Origin: Epilithonimonas hispanica
GTDB lineage: Bacteria > Bacteroidota > Bacteroidia > Flavobacteriales > Weeksellaceae
Direction: 5' to 3'
Assembly: GCF_003385395.1 (NCBI RefSeq)
Contig: NZ_QNUG01000008.1
Span: forward strand, 1-64,000
Length of the DNA: 64,000 bases
Shown: positions 36,427 to 45,657 of the stretch, piece by piece
Layout: the number at the start of each line of letters is the position of its first letter
How positions within the stretch are numbered: position 1 is the first letter of the stretch
Notes under the pieces: generated by a model
The model's input: only the letters and a program-made list of their open reading frames with translations
The model's database searches: none
What the model was told of the DNA's origin: nothing
Position numbers and translations under genes: made by a program

Positions 36427-37983
36427 ATGAGAAAAATAATATCAACCTTAATTATCGCTGCCACTTTCCAATCAGGACTTCACGCACAGGCGGATGCCAC
36501 ACCGTCGGAAGAACAGCTGTACCGCCCCAATTTTCATTTCACACCAAAAAAAGGCTGGATGAATGACCCAAATGGGCTCTATTATAAAGACGGCGTTTAC
36601 CATCTATTTTTCCAGTATTATCCTGATGGCAACAAATGGGGACCGATGCATTGGGGACACGCAACCAGTAAAGACTTGGTGAGATGGGAAGAACAGCCGA
36701 TTGCACTTTATCCGGATGATTTGGGATATATCTTCTCAGGAAGTGCGGTGGTGGACAAAAACAACACTTCCGGTTTTGGAAATTCTAAAAATAATCCTGT
36801 GGTTGCCATTTACACATACCACAATCCAAACCGTGAAAAAGACGGCAAAATTGATGTAGAATCTCAGGGAATAGCTTATTCTCTCGACAACAGCAAAACC
36901 TGGACAAAATACAGCTCAAACCCGGTATTGAAAAACCCTGGAATCCGTGATTTCCGTGATCCGAAAGTCATCTGGGATACCAAGAGAAAACAATGGGTAA
37001 TGGCTTTAGCAGCGCAGGACAGAGCGCATTTCTACACCTCCAAAAATCTCAAGGACTGGACTTTTCAATCCGAATTCGGGAAAGAGCTGGGTGGTCACGG
37101 TGGTGTTTGGGAGTGTCCTGATTTATTTCCGCTAAAAGTGGAAGGTTCGAAAGAAGAAAAATGGGTGCTGATTGTGAATATCAATCCGGGTGGTCCGAAT
37201 AAAGGTTCTGCAGGACAGTATTTTGTTGGTGATTTTGATGGCAAAACATTTAAAATAGATGAGCATTTTACGAAACAACTTCAGCGAGAAAAAGCTGTGT
37301 GGCTGGATTGGGGCAAAGACAATTATGCCAGCGTTTCATTTGATAATGTTCCTCAGGATAAAAGAATCATCATCGGTTGGATGAGCAATTGGGAATATGC
37401 GCAGGAAGTGCCGACCGAGCTTTGGCGAAGCAGTACTACTGTTGCAAGAGAAGTTTCGCTCAAGAAAACAAAAGACGGCTATATTCTCAAAAATGTTCCG
37501 GTTACGCAGCTGAAAAAATATCAGGGAAAACCTATAACTAAAAAAATTAGTTTAAAATCCGAGAATCAGTTGATTTCCAAATCTGAAATCAATTTATCCA
37601 AAGCAGTTATTGATTTAGATTTAAAAAAGATGAATGCAGGAAAATACACTTTCTCTTTGAAAAATACTTTGGGAGAAGAAGTTCTTTTCGGGATTGATAA
37701 CAAAACAAAAGAACTTTTTATAGACCGTTCAAAATCTGGTAAAACAGATTTCGGGAAAAATTATGCAACGCCAATTACCAAAGCTCCTTTGAACGAAATT
37801 TATGTGAACGCCAAAATGAAACTGGTCATCGACAAAACTTCCATAGAAATCTTCTTCAACGACGGCGAAAAAGTTCTGACAGAAATCTTCTTTCCGAACG
37901 AAAATTTCTCAGAACTGACTTTAAATACAAATACGAATGGAGCTTCTCTAGAATTCAATGCTTATCAGATTAACACCAAATAA
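36427..37983 (+). CDS. Glycoside hydrolase family 32 fructan hydrolase
   Basis: A 518-aa secreted enzyme with a signal peptide (about 1-21, ending LHAQA). ATG 36427 is chosen so that the signal is N-terminal. The catalytic triad is clear: nucleophile D47 in WMNDPNG, transition-state stabiliser D178 in FRDPK, and acid/base E229 in WECPD. A five-bladed propeller is followed by a C-terminal beta-sandwich. It should release fructose from levan, inulin or sucrose. Endo versus exo action cannot be told from sequence. Confidence 0.95.
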   Translation: MRKIISTLIIAATFQSGLHAQADATPSEEQLYRPNFHFTPKKGWMNDPNGLYYKDGVYHLFFQYYPDGNKWGPMHWGHATSKDLVRWEEQPIALYPDDLGYIFSGSAVVDKNNTSGFGNSKNNPVVAIYTYHNPNREKDGKIDVESQGIAYSLDNSKTWTKYSSNPVLKNPGIRDFRDPKVIWDTKRKQWVMALAAQDRAHFYTSKNLKDWTFQSEFGKELGGHGGVWECPDLFPLKVEGSKEEKWVLIVNINPGGPNKGSAGQYFVGDFDGKTFKIDEHFTKQLQREKAVWLDWGKDNYASVSFDNVPQDKRIIIGWMSNWEYAQEVPTELWRSSTTVAREVSLKKTKDGYILKNVPVTQLKKYQGKPITKKISLKSENQLISKSEINLSKAVIDLDLKKMNAGKYTFSLKNTLGEEVLFGIDNKTKELFIDRSKSGKTDFGKNYATPITKAPLNEIYVNAKMKLVIDKTSIEIFFNDGEKVLTEIFFPNENFSELTLNTNTNGASLEFNAYQINTK

Positions 37984-37995
37984 AAACTATATTAT

Positions 37996-40900
37996 ATGAA
38001 GAAATCTAAAATGGCAATCGCTCTTTGTCTTCTTCCGTTTTCCTACATTTTTGCCCAGGAAATTGTGAAGGGTAAAGTGCTTTCACCAACTCAAAAACCT
38101 TTGAGCGGCGTTACGGTTACTGTTTCCGAAACAGGAACTATGACAACTACCGACAGTAATGGTGCATTTCAAATCAATGATTTGCAAAAAGGAAATACAC
38201 TTGTTTTTACTTACCCGGATTATTCTACACAGGAAATTGTGGTGGATGAAAAAACTGTCCTCAACATCATTCTGGCAGCCGATAAGGTAAAGAATATCGA
38301 CGAAGTTGTGGTGACCGGATATACCAAGCAGAAAAAAGCTGACATTACAGGAGCGGTATCTATTGTTGATATGAAAGACCTTAACAAACAAGGAGAACCC
38401 AATCCCGTAAAATCTTTACAAGGAAGAGTTGCGGGGGTGAATATTTCAACTGATGGTTCGCCTTCTGGAGGGAATACCAAAGTTTTGATTCGTGGGGTGG
38501 GAACGCTTAATAATACCGACCCACTTTATGTCATAGACGGTGTGCCTACAAAAGCTGGCATGCATGAATTAAACCCAAGCGATATTGAATCTATGCAAGT
38601 GCTGAAAGATGCATCCTCGGCAAGTATATATGGGTCCAGAGCGGCAAACGGTGTAATTATCATTACCACTAAGAAAGGGAAAAAAGGCAGAATGAGAATC
38701 GACCTGAATTATTATACAGCCTATTCGCAATATGCTAAGAAAACTGATGTTCTCAACGCAAAACAATTTGGGCAAGTACTTTGGCAAGCCAATATTAACG
38801 ATGGTTTGAATCCGAATGCTAATAATCTTAGTTATAACTTCGATTGGGGCGTTCAGAATGGTGTTCCGACTTTGTACAACAGCTACGTGCCGGAATATTT
38901 AGATGCAGCGAAAACCATTAAGTCTGCCGATACCAATTGGTATGACGAAGTGTCTCAAACTGGCGTGGCTAATTCACTAGATGTTTCTGCATCAAGTGCT
39001 TCAGATAAAGGATCTTATTTCTTTTCAATGGGCTATTATGACAATGAGGGAATTGTGAAACTGACCAATTTCAAAAGATTATCTGCCCGTGTGAATACCT
39101 CTTACAATTTTTTCGATGGTAAATTAAAAATAGGGGAAAATTTTACGTACAATAAAACTAACGAATTGATGGATCCTGGTGTTCTTGATCCGGCATTGAG
39201 GGCACTGCCGATTATACCGGTTCATACAGTGGACGGAATCGGGTGGGGTGGTCCGGTTGGAGGAATGAATGACCGGCAGAATCCTGTTCGGCTTTTGGAA
39301 TATAATAAAGATAATGGATACGAATACGAACGGTTTTTCGGAAATATTTTTGCTGAATTACAGCTTGTAAAAAACCTTACTTTAAAATCAAGTTTTGGTA
39401 TTGATTTTTCCAATTATTACAAAAGAATTCTTCAAAGAAGTTATGTTTCAGGGTATTTGCAGAATAATAAGAATGCTGTAAATATTGATCAGTCCGATAC
39501 TGAAAAATGGACATGGACCAATACTGCTCATTATACCGCCAAAGCAGGAAATCACCATTTCGATTTGCTGGGAGGAATGGAAATGTATCAAGATACGTAC
39601 AACAATACTTGGCTGAGAAAAGAAGGTTTCCTGATTGAAGATCCAGATTATATGTATCCAGATGCCGGAACCGGCGATGCCTTCAACGGCGGTAGTTCAA
39701 CCTATTATAGTTTGTTATCGTACTTCGGAAAACTCTCGTATGATTATGACAATCGTTATCTGTTTTCTGCAACGCTTCGTTATGATGGCTCTTCAAGATT
39801 CGGTAAAAACAACCGTTTCGGAACATTCCCAGCTTTTTCACTAGGTTGGAGAATTAACAAAGAAGATTTTGCAGAACAAGTGATTCCATTTTTCTCAGAT
39901 TTAAGGTTAAGAGCAGGCTGGGGACAAACCGGAAACCAAGAAATCAGCAATTCTGCTGTTTACTCGCTTTACATCGCCAATTATGCAGGTGGTAATCCGA
40001 CTTGGGCTACTTCATACGGAACAGCTTATGATATTTCCGGTGTTGGAAGTGGTTTGTTGCCATCCGGATTTATCGCTACTCAATCAAAAAATGATGATCT
40101 AAAATGGGAAACCACTACACAAACTAACCTAGGTTTGGATTTTGGGTTTTTTAATCAAAAATTGACAGGTAGTGTGGATGTTTATCAAAAAGATACAAAG
40201 GATATCCTTGTATTGCCACCTTATCTAGGCGTCATCGGCGAAGGCGGAAACCGTTGGATCAATGGTGCTTCAATGGAGAACAAAGGAATAGAGGTAGCAT
40301 TAGGCTATCAAAATAAAACAACAGGTGGTTTTGGATATGAAATTTCAGGAAATTTTTCAATGAACCGAAATAAAATAACGGAATTACCTAAATCAGTTGT
40401 CAATAATTATGGTGGAAACGGAACTACCGATAATATTCTGGGAAGACCGATCAATTCGATGTATGGCTATGTTGCCGACGGACTTTTCAGAACTCAGGCG
40501 GAAGTAGATAATTCTGCCGCACAGCCAGGTAAAGGTTTGGGAAGAATCCGTTATGCTGATTTAAACTCGGACGGAATTATCAATGACAAAGACAGAACAT
40601 GGATCGGAAATCCGAACCCTGGTTTTATGTATGGTGTCAATCTCAATTTTTCTTATAAAAACTTTGATTTGTCAACTTTCTGGCAAGGTATCGGCGATGT
40701 GGATGTAATTAATTCAAAAAAATATCAAACCGATTTCTGGAGCGTGGATGATGTAGGTTCCAATAAAGGAACAAGACTTTTAAATGCGTGGTCTCCACAG
40801 AACCCGAACTCTGATATTCCGTCACTAACTACAGTGGATAGCAATGCAGAATCGAGGTTTTCTACTTACTATATAGAAAACGGAAGTTATTTGAAATTGA

Positions 40901-41097
40901 GGGTTTTACAACTTGGTTACACCCTTCCTAAAGATATTCTTGAACAATACAAGATTTCCAATTTCAGAATCTATGTGAGTGGGCAGAATCTTTTGACCAT
41001 CAAATCCAAAAGCTTTACAGGCGTCGATCCGGAAACCCCTGCTTATGGCTATCCGCTTCCTTTGACTTTCAATTTTGGAGTTAATTTATCCCTTTAA
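37996..41097 (+). CDS. SusC/RagA family TonB-linked outer membrane transporter
   Basis: A 1033-aa outer membrane receptor. It has a signal peptide (about 1-21), a carboxypeptidase-regulatory-like domain (about 23-100), a plug starting at EVVVTGYTKQKKADITGAVS, and a 22-strand barrel. It should form a fructan importer with the SusD-like lipoprotein encoded next. It lies 12 bp after GH32 in the same operon. Confidence 0.95.
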   Translation: MKKSKMAIALCLLPFSYIFAQEIVKGKVLSPTQKPLSGVTVTVSETGTMTTTDSNGAFQINDLQKGNTLVFTYPDYSTQEIVVDEKTVLNIILAADKVKNIDEVVVTGYTKQKKADITGAVSIVDMKDLNKQGEPNPVKSLQGRVAGVNISTDGSPSGGNTKVLIRGVGTLNNTDPLYVIDGVPTKAGMHELNPSDIESMQVLKDASSASIYGSRAANGVIIITTKKGKKGRMRIDLNYYTAYSQYAKKTDVLNAKQFGQVLWQANINDGLNPNANNLSYNFDWGVQNGVPTLYNSYVPEYLDAAKTIKSADTNWYDEVSQTGVANSLDVSASSASDKGSYFFSMGYYDNEGIVKLTNFKRLSARVNTSYNFFDGKLKIGENFTYNKTNELMDPGVLDPALRALPIIPVHTVDGIGWGGPVGGMNDRQNPVRLLEYNKDNGYEYERFFGNIFAELQLVKNLTLKSSFGIDFSNYYKRILQRSYVSGYLQNNKNAVNIDQSDTEKWTWTNTAHYTAKAGNHHFDLLGGMEMYQDTYNNTWLRKEGFLIEDPDYMYPDAGTGDAFNGGSSTYYSLLSYFGKLSYDYDNRYLFSATLRYDGSSRFGKNNRFGTFPAFSLGWRINKEDFAEQVIPFFSDLRLRAGWGQTGNQEISNSAVYSLYIANYAGGNPTWATSYGTAYDISGVGSGLLPSGFIATQSKNDDLKWETTTQTNLGLDFGFFNQKLTGSVDVYQKDTKDILVLPPYLGVIGEGGNRWINGASMENKGIEVALGYQNKTTGGFGYEISGNFSMNRNKITELPKSVVNNYGGNGTTDNILGRPINSMYGYVADGLFRTQAEVDNSAAQPGKGLGRIRYADLNSDGIINDKDRTWIGNPNPGFMYGVNLNFSYKNFDLSTFWQGIGDVDVINSKKYQTDFWSVDDVGSNKGTRLLNAWSPQNPNSDIPSLTTVDSNAESRFSTYYIENGSYLKLRVLQLGYTLPKDILEQYKISNFRIYVSGQNLLTIKSKSFTGVDPETPAYGYPLPLTFNFGVNLSL

Positions 41098-41116
41098 ACT
41101 TTTAAATATTAAAACA

Positions 41117-42814
41117 ATGAAAAAGAATATATTATTTACAATCGCCTTTGCTTTTTTGCTGGGAACCACTTCTTGCAATGATTTTCTAGATAATGAACCG
41201 AGAGGCGTTCTATCCGAAGCCGATGTGGTAACACCCCAGAATGTGGATGGATTTGTGATAGCGGCTTATGCAGCACTTGGAAATGATCATTATGATACTC
41301 CTTTCAGCCTTTGGCCTTATGGAAATGTTCGTTCAGACGATGCATACAAAGGAGGCAGTGGGACAAATGATATCCAAACTTTCCACTTCTTTGAAATTTC
41401 TAATAATATTCGCCCGGATTTTGGTGAATTAGACGGACTTTGGTATTTGAATTATGTAGGAATTGGTAGATGTAATAAAGCGATTGCTGCACTTAACCAA
41501 CTTTCCGAAACTGCGTATCCGAATAAGCAGAAACGAATTGCCGAGATGAAATTCGTGAGAGGTCATTTTTATTTTATGTTGAAAACACTTTTCAAGTATG
41601 TACCTTATGTTGACGAAAATACACCAATAGAAGAGTACCCAAATATCTCAAACAGAGCTAAAACCGACCAACAATTGTGGGATGCCATCGCTTCTGATTT
41701 TGAATTTGCCGCAGCCAATTTGCCGGCAATACAGCCAGAAGTTGGAAGACCAAAGAAAAGTGCTGCATTTGCTTATTTGGCAAAAGTAAGATTGTACCAA
41801 GCGTATGAACAAGATGATAATTATACCGTTACACAAATTAATCCAGTAACACTTCAGAAATCGATTGATGCTGCTAATCAGGTAATTGGGAATTATACTT
41901 TGGAATCCGATTTCGGGTACAATTTCCTTCCGGGTACGCACGAAAATGGTCCGGAAGCTGTTTTCTCCATTCAATATTCCGACAATGACGGAACGCTTTT
42001 CGGAAGGCTGAACTACGGTGATGTACTTTCTTTGCCACAAGGTTTGGGATGTTGTGATTTCCATAAACCAAGTCAAAATCTGGTCAATGCTTTCAAAACG
42101 AACGCCCAAGGTTTGCCAATGTTTGATACTTACAATGATGCGGATTTAGATTATAAGCAACTCAACAATTATAAAGTGGATCCAAGGCTTTACCATACAG
42201 TTGCGATGCCGGGACTGCCATGGAAATATGAAGAAGACAAAATCTATCAGGAAAGCTGGGTCAGAAGTCCGGGAACCTATGGCTATTATGCTTCACTAAA
42301 AGAAAATGTTCCTGTAGGATGTGGCTGTACGGTCAATATAGATCCATTTTATGGCAATTCTAAAAACAGAATTATCATCCGTTATTCCGACGTTTTGCTG
42401 ATGAAAGCAGAAGCGCTGATCGAATTGGGACAGGCAAGTCAAGCATTGCCATTAATCAACCAAGTAAGACAAAGAGCAGCAAACAGTACTGTTTTGACGG
42501 GAAGTTATACCTCAAACAATTTTATTAGCAAATATGAACCAGGCGTGAACTGTACTTGGAACCAAGATTTTGCAAGAAAAGCCCTAAGATGGGAGCGAAG
42601 AATGGAGTTTGCAATGGAAGGCAGCCGTTTCTTTGATCTTGTGAGATGGGGAGTTGCTGCCGGAACGATGAATACCTACTACTCCGGTGAAAAAACGAAA
42701 AGAACTTACTATTCTCAAGCAGGATTTGACCACGGCATTGAAGAATATTGCCCGATACCATTAGCTCAAATCAACTTTAGCCAAGGATTGTACAAACAAA
42801 ATAATGGTTACTAA
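41117..42814 (+). CDS. SusD/RagB family glycan-binding lipoprotein
   Basis: A 565-aa surface lipoprotein with lipobox LLGTTSC (Cys about residue 20); ATG 41117 follows the susC stop by 19 bp. Internal TPR-like helices and the C-terminal GMEFAMEGSRFFDLVRWG-type motif (here RRMEFAMEGSRFFDLVRWG) mark the SusD family. It binds the fructan and closes the SusC pore. Confidence 0.95.
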   Translation: MKKNILFTIAFAFLLGTTSCNDFLDNEPRGVLSEADVVTPQNVDGFVIAAYAALGNDHYDTPFSLWPYGNVRSDDAYKGGSGTNDIQTFHFFEISNNIRPDFGELDGLWYLNYVGIGRCNKAIAALNQLSETAYPNKQKRIAEMKFVRGHFYFMLKTLFKYVPYVDENTPIEEYPNISNRAKTDQQLWDAIASDFEFAAANLPAIQPEVGRPKKSAAFAYLAKVRLYQAYEQDDNYTVTQINPVTLQKSIDAANQVIGNYTLESDFGYNFLPGTHENGPEAVFSIQYSDNDGTLFGRLNYGDVLSLPQGLGCCDFHKPSQNLVNAFKTNAQGLPMFDTYNDADLDYKQLNNYKVDPRLYHTVAMPGLPWKYEEDKIYQESWVRSPGTYGYYASLKENVPVGCGCTVNIDPFYGNSKNRIIIRYSDVLLMKAEALIELGQASQALPLINQVRQRAANSTVLTGSYTSNNFISKYEPGVNCTWNQDFARKALRWERRMEFAMEGSRFFDLVRWGVAAGTMNTYYSGEKTKRTYYSQAGFDHGIEEYCPIPLAQINFSQGLYKQNNGY

Positions 42815-42826
42815 AATTTAAGATTT

Positions 42827-43156
42827 ATGAAAACAATTTTAAATAAATTTCAAACAATGCCTTATTATGAAAATAGATTCTTTCATCTTTTCTTCCTACA
42901 TCATGCGAAAACAAAACCCAACCGAATTGCAAGTAATGTGATGAGCAATGGAAGTGAGGTTTTATCCAATACTTATCCTTTAAATGGGATTAGTGGAGTT
43001 TATGAAGTAAACGATCAGATGAGTAATGGTGTTTGCGTGGTTTATGTGAATGATAAAATTGTGTTTAGCAACCGTGTGTATGATGTTGTTAACAAAAAAT
43101 GGAGTATTTTTGGTTCAGATAGTTCATTCAGTAATATTAATATCAAAAATCCTTAA
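42827..43156 (+). CDS. Hypothetical protein in fructan operon
   Basis: A 109-aa frame 12 bp after susD and 4 bp before the kinase, on the same strand. It has no signal peptide and no recognised domain. A Val-rich C-terminal half (NGVCVVYVNDKIVFSNRVYD) looks coding. It may be a real small protein, or a degraded remnant kept between two operon genes. Confidence 0.4.
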   Translation: MKTILNKFQTMPYYENRFFHLFFLHHAKTKPNRIASNVMSNGSEVLSNTYPLNGISGVYEVNDQMSNGVCVVYVNDKIVFSNRVYDVVNKKWSIFGSDSSFSNINIKNP

Positions 43157-43160
43157 ATTG

Positions 43161-44078
43161 ATGTTCCTCAACAAAAAAATAAATGCAGTAAGTTACGGAG
43201 AAGTGCTCTTCGATGTGTTTGGAGAAGAAAAAATAATTGGTGGAGCTCCACTTAATCTTGCACTCCGAACAGCCTCTTTCGGATTTCCGGTGGCGATGAT
43301 AAGTGCCGTTGGCGATGATGAAGACGGAAAGATAATTTCTGATTACATCAAAGAAAATCAACTTGATACCAGAGGGATTATTACCACTCAGGATTATGAA
43401 ACTGGAGTTGTTCAGGTAACATTAAATGAGCGTGGTTCTGCAACCTACGAAATCAAATTTCCATCGGCTTGGGATTTTATAGAATTGAATGAAAATGTTC
43501 AAAATATTGTTCAAAATGCTGATGTTTTTTTCTTCGGAAGCCTGAGTTGTAGAAATGATATTTCTAGAAATACACTTTTCAGTCTGCTGAATTCTAATCC
43601 TAAAATGTTCAAAGTTTTTGATGTGAATCTGAGAAAGCCGCATTATCATATTGAAGTTTTACAACAATTGATGAACAAAGCAGATTTCATTAAATTCAAT
43701 GATGAGGAAATCTTAGAAATAGCTTCGGAATTAGGTTTTCAATCTGAAAATCTGGAAGAAAATATTCAGTTTATCTCAGAAAAAACCAATACCAATTCCA
43801 TCTGCGTGACTTTGGGAAAACACGGTTCATTATTATTATGGAATGGCAATATTTACCAACACGGTGGTTATCCTGTAAAAGTGGCAGATACCGTTGGAGC
43901 AGGAGATTCTTTTCTTGCAAGTCTGATTGCTAAATTGTTATCCGATAAAAATCCTGAAACGGCATTGGATTTTGCAAGCGCTGTGGGAGCTTTGGTAGCA
44001 AGTTATAGTGGAGCAAATCCTAAACTGAGAAATGAAGAAATTGAAGATTTTTTAAAGGAAAAAATTTATAGGGGTTAA
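43161..44078 (+). CDS. PfkB family carbohydrate kinase (fructokinase-like)
   Basis: A 305-aa ribokinase-fold kinase starting at ATG 43161 (MFLNKKINAVSYGEVLFDVF). PfkB signature 1 is GGAPLNLALRTASFG and signature 2 is DTVGAGDSFLASLI with catalytic Asp. In a fructan locus it most likely phosphorylates fructose for glycolysis, matching BT1757 in B. thetaiotaomicron. It is the last gene of the operon, and a terminator follows. Confidence 0.92.
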   Translation: MFLNKKINAVSYGEVLFDVFGEEKIIGGAPLNLALRTASFGFPVAMISAVGDDEDGKIISDYIKENQLDTRGIITTQDYETGVVQVTLNERGSATYEIKFPSAWDFIELNENVQNIVQNADVFFFGSLSCRNDISRNTLFSLLNSNPKMFKVFDVNLRKPHYHIEVLQQLMNKADFIKFNDEEILEIASELGFQSENLEENIQFISEKTNTNSICVTLGKHGSLLLWNGNIYQHGGYPVKVADTVGAGDSFLASLIAKLLSDKNPETALDFASAVGALVASYSGANPKLRNEEIEDFLKEKIYRG

Positions 44079-44108
44079 TATTCAGTAAACATAGCTAAAA
44101 AAAATGAA

Positions 44109-44142
44109 AAACGGCGGCAACTGATTCAGTTGCCGCCTTTTA
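44109..44142 (+). terminator. Terminator of the fructan operon
   Basis: A perfect 11-bp stem GGCGGCAACTG / CAGTTGCCGCC with loop ATT is preceded by A and followed by T residues. It lies 35 bp after the kinase stop. Confidence 0.9.
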
Positions 44143-44273
44143 ATAAAATTGTGACCAGCCTTATTATGGCAATTTTCAACTGTAATAATATGTATAATAC
44201 ACCCCATCCTTAGGACAGGATTTCACAAAACTTAAGATAGTCTTTTTTAATTTTGGGGACTATTATAGAACTT

Positions 44274-44471
44274 GACATCAGGACAAAAATAGAAATGCTT
44301 TAGATTTAATGGAAAATCTTGTAAACTTTCCTCAAAAAGTTGAATTTGACGGAAAAAGTTTTCAAACACCTAAAATGAATATTGTAGCTCAGTGTATAAA
44401 TCACTATAACAATGCATTAGGAAATAAAAAAAACCGACATAAGAAGTTCAAAACTTCAAATGTCGGTCTTG
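44274..44471 (+). pseudogene. Large serine recombinase 3' fragment beside tRNA-Arg
   Basis: The frame reads ALDLMENLVNFPQKVEFDGKSFQTPKMN and then a Lys-rich tail (KKNRHKKFKTSNVGLV). This is homologous to the C terminus encoded at 30550-30690. Only about 65 codons remain, and the frame then runs into the antisense of the tRNA, so the deposited reading is not a real protein end. It marks the tRNA-side end of an integrated element. Confidence 0.6.
44426..44467 (-). terminator. Terminator of tRNA-Arg inside the recombinase tail
   Basis: On the minus strand, 5 nt past the tRNA, ACCGACAT and GAAGTT pair with AACTTC and ATGTCGGT, and a run of eight T follows. The same bases code the recombinase tail on the plus strand. 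Confidence 0.8.
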
Positions 44472-44545
44472 TGAACTCGACAGGATTCAAACCTGTAACC
44501 TTCTGAGCCGTAATCAGATGCGCTATTCAGTTGCGCCACGAGTCC
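44472..44545 (-). tRNA. tRNA-Arg (ACG)
   Basis: A 74-nt cloverleaf on the minus strand. Acceptor GGACTCG pairs with CGAGTTC, the D arm is GCGC..GCGC, and the anticodon stem TCTGA/TCAGA holds loop TTACGGC with anticodon ACG. The T arm is ACAGG TTTGAAT CCTGT, the discriminator is A, and CCA is not encoded. Confidence 0.96.
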
Positions 44546-44604
44546 TTTGTTTCCTTATCGTTTAAAGGTTTGCAAATATAGTACTTTTTTCCGTTCTTTG
44601 AAAC

Positions 44605-45657
44605 ATGAAACGCATTTTTTTACTTTTAATTTTATTTCTTTTTTCAGTTTCATGTAAAAAGGAAATCCCTCAGGAATTAAATAAAAACATAACTATCTCA
44701 TCACGAGTTAATTATATTGAAAATTTCGACAATTTGATTTTAACATCCGGAAAATTTAAAAATACAATTCCGAGTCAAAAATTACCTTTCAAAACTGTAA
44801 TATTGCTTAATTCAAGCTTAATTGGCTTTTTTTCTGAGCTCAATCTTGAAAATAAAATCACTGGTGTTTCCAGTCCAGAGTATGTTTTCTCAGAAAAAAT
44901 TCATCAATTAATCAAAGAAAATAAAATCCAAAACATCGGAAACGAGCAGAAGTATAACATCGAAAAAATTCTGGCAAACAAACCCGATGTTATTTTTACC
45001 AATTATGTTCCCAACTTTGCAAACACTTATGATATTCTAAAGAAAAACGGAATCGAAGTCATTTTCTTAGACGAATTTTTAGAACAGAACCCATTAGAAA
45101 AATCAAAATATCTTTTGCTCTTCGGAAAGTTATTTGGAATGGAGGAGAAAGCTGAAAAAGCTTATCAAAACATCGAAAATAATTACAAAAAAATCCAGAC
45201 ATTAAGCAAAAATTCAAAATCAGAATCTTTAGTACTATGTAATGAGATGTACGGAAGTCAATGGTTTTTACCCGGCGGAGATTCCTTTGTTGCCAAACTG
45301 ATTAACGATGCAGGCGGAAATTATATTTTGAAAGATAACAAAGAATCAAGCTCAGTTCCGTTGAGTTTTGAAGAAGTCTTTGTAAAAGCAAAAAAAGCCA
45401 ATTATTGGATTAATATCAGCCCTCACAAAAACAAAAAAGAATTGTTGACAATGAATCCAAACTACAGCAAAATGGGCGCTTTCAACTCAGGCAAATTATA
45501 TATGATTAATAATAAGGAGAATAACCAAGCCAACGATTATTTTGAAAGTGGCGTTGTAAGATGCGATTTAGTTTTGAGAGATTATTTCAAGATTTTCCAT
45601 CCAGAAGACGTAACTTTCCAGTCAGAACCATTAATCTATATGAAAGAGCTTAAATAA
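44605..45657 (+). CDS. BtuF-like ABC transporter substrate-binding lipoprotein
   Basis: A 350-aa periplasmic-binding lipoprotein with lipobox FSVSC (Cys about residue 17). The two-lobed class III fold with a connecting helix is suggested by NKITGVSSPEY, KPDVIFTNYVPNF and GGDSFVAKLINDAGG. It probably binds cobalamin or an iron-siderophore. No permease or ATPase gene is adjacent. Its last base overlaps the CPBP gene (TAATG). Confidence 0.88.
   Translation: MKRIFLLLILFLFSVSCKKEIPQELNKNITISSRVNYIENFDNLILTSGKFKNTIPSQKLPFKTVILLNSSLIGFFSELNLENKITGVSSPEYVFSEKIHQLIKENKIQNIGNEQKYNIEKILANKPDVIFTNYVPNFANTYDILKKNGIEVIFLDEFLEQNPLEKSKYLLLFGKLFGMEEKAEKAYQNIENNYKKIQTLSKNSKSESLVLCNEMYGSQWFLPGGDSFVAKLINDAGGNYILKDNKESSSVPLSFEEVFVKAKKANYWINISPHKNKKELLTMNPNYSKMGAFNSGKLYMINNKENNQANDYFESGVVRCDLVLRDYFKIFHPEDVTFQSEPLIYMKELK

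Noticed and set aside
44309-44506. 65-codon open frame reaching into the tRNA region
   Set aside because: Its last codons are the antisense of tRNA-Arg and the rest is a recombinase tail; treated as a pseudogene fragment, not a separate gene.
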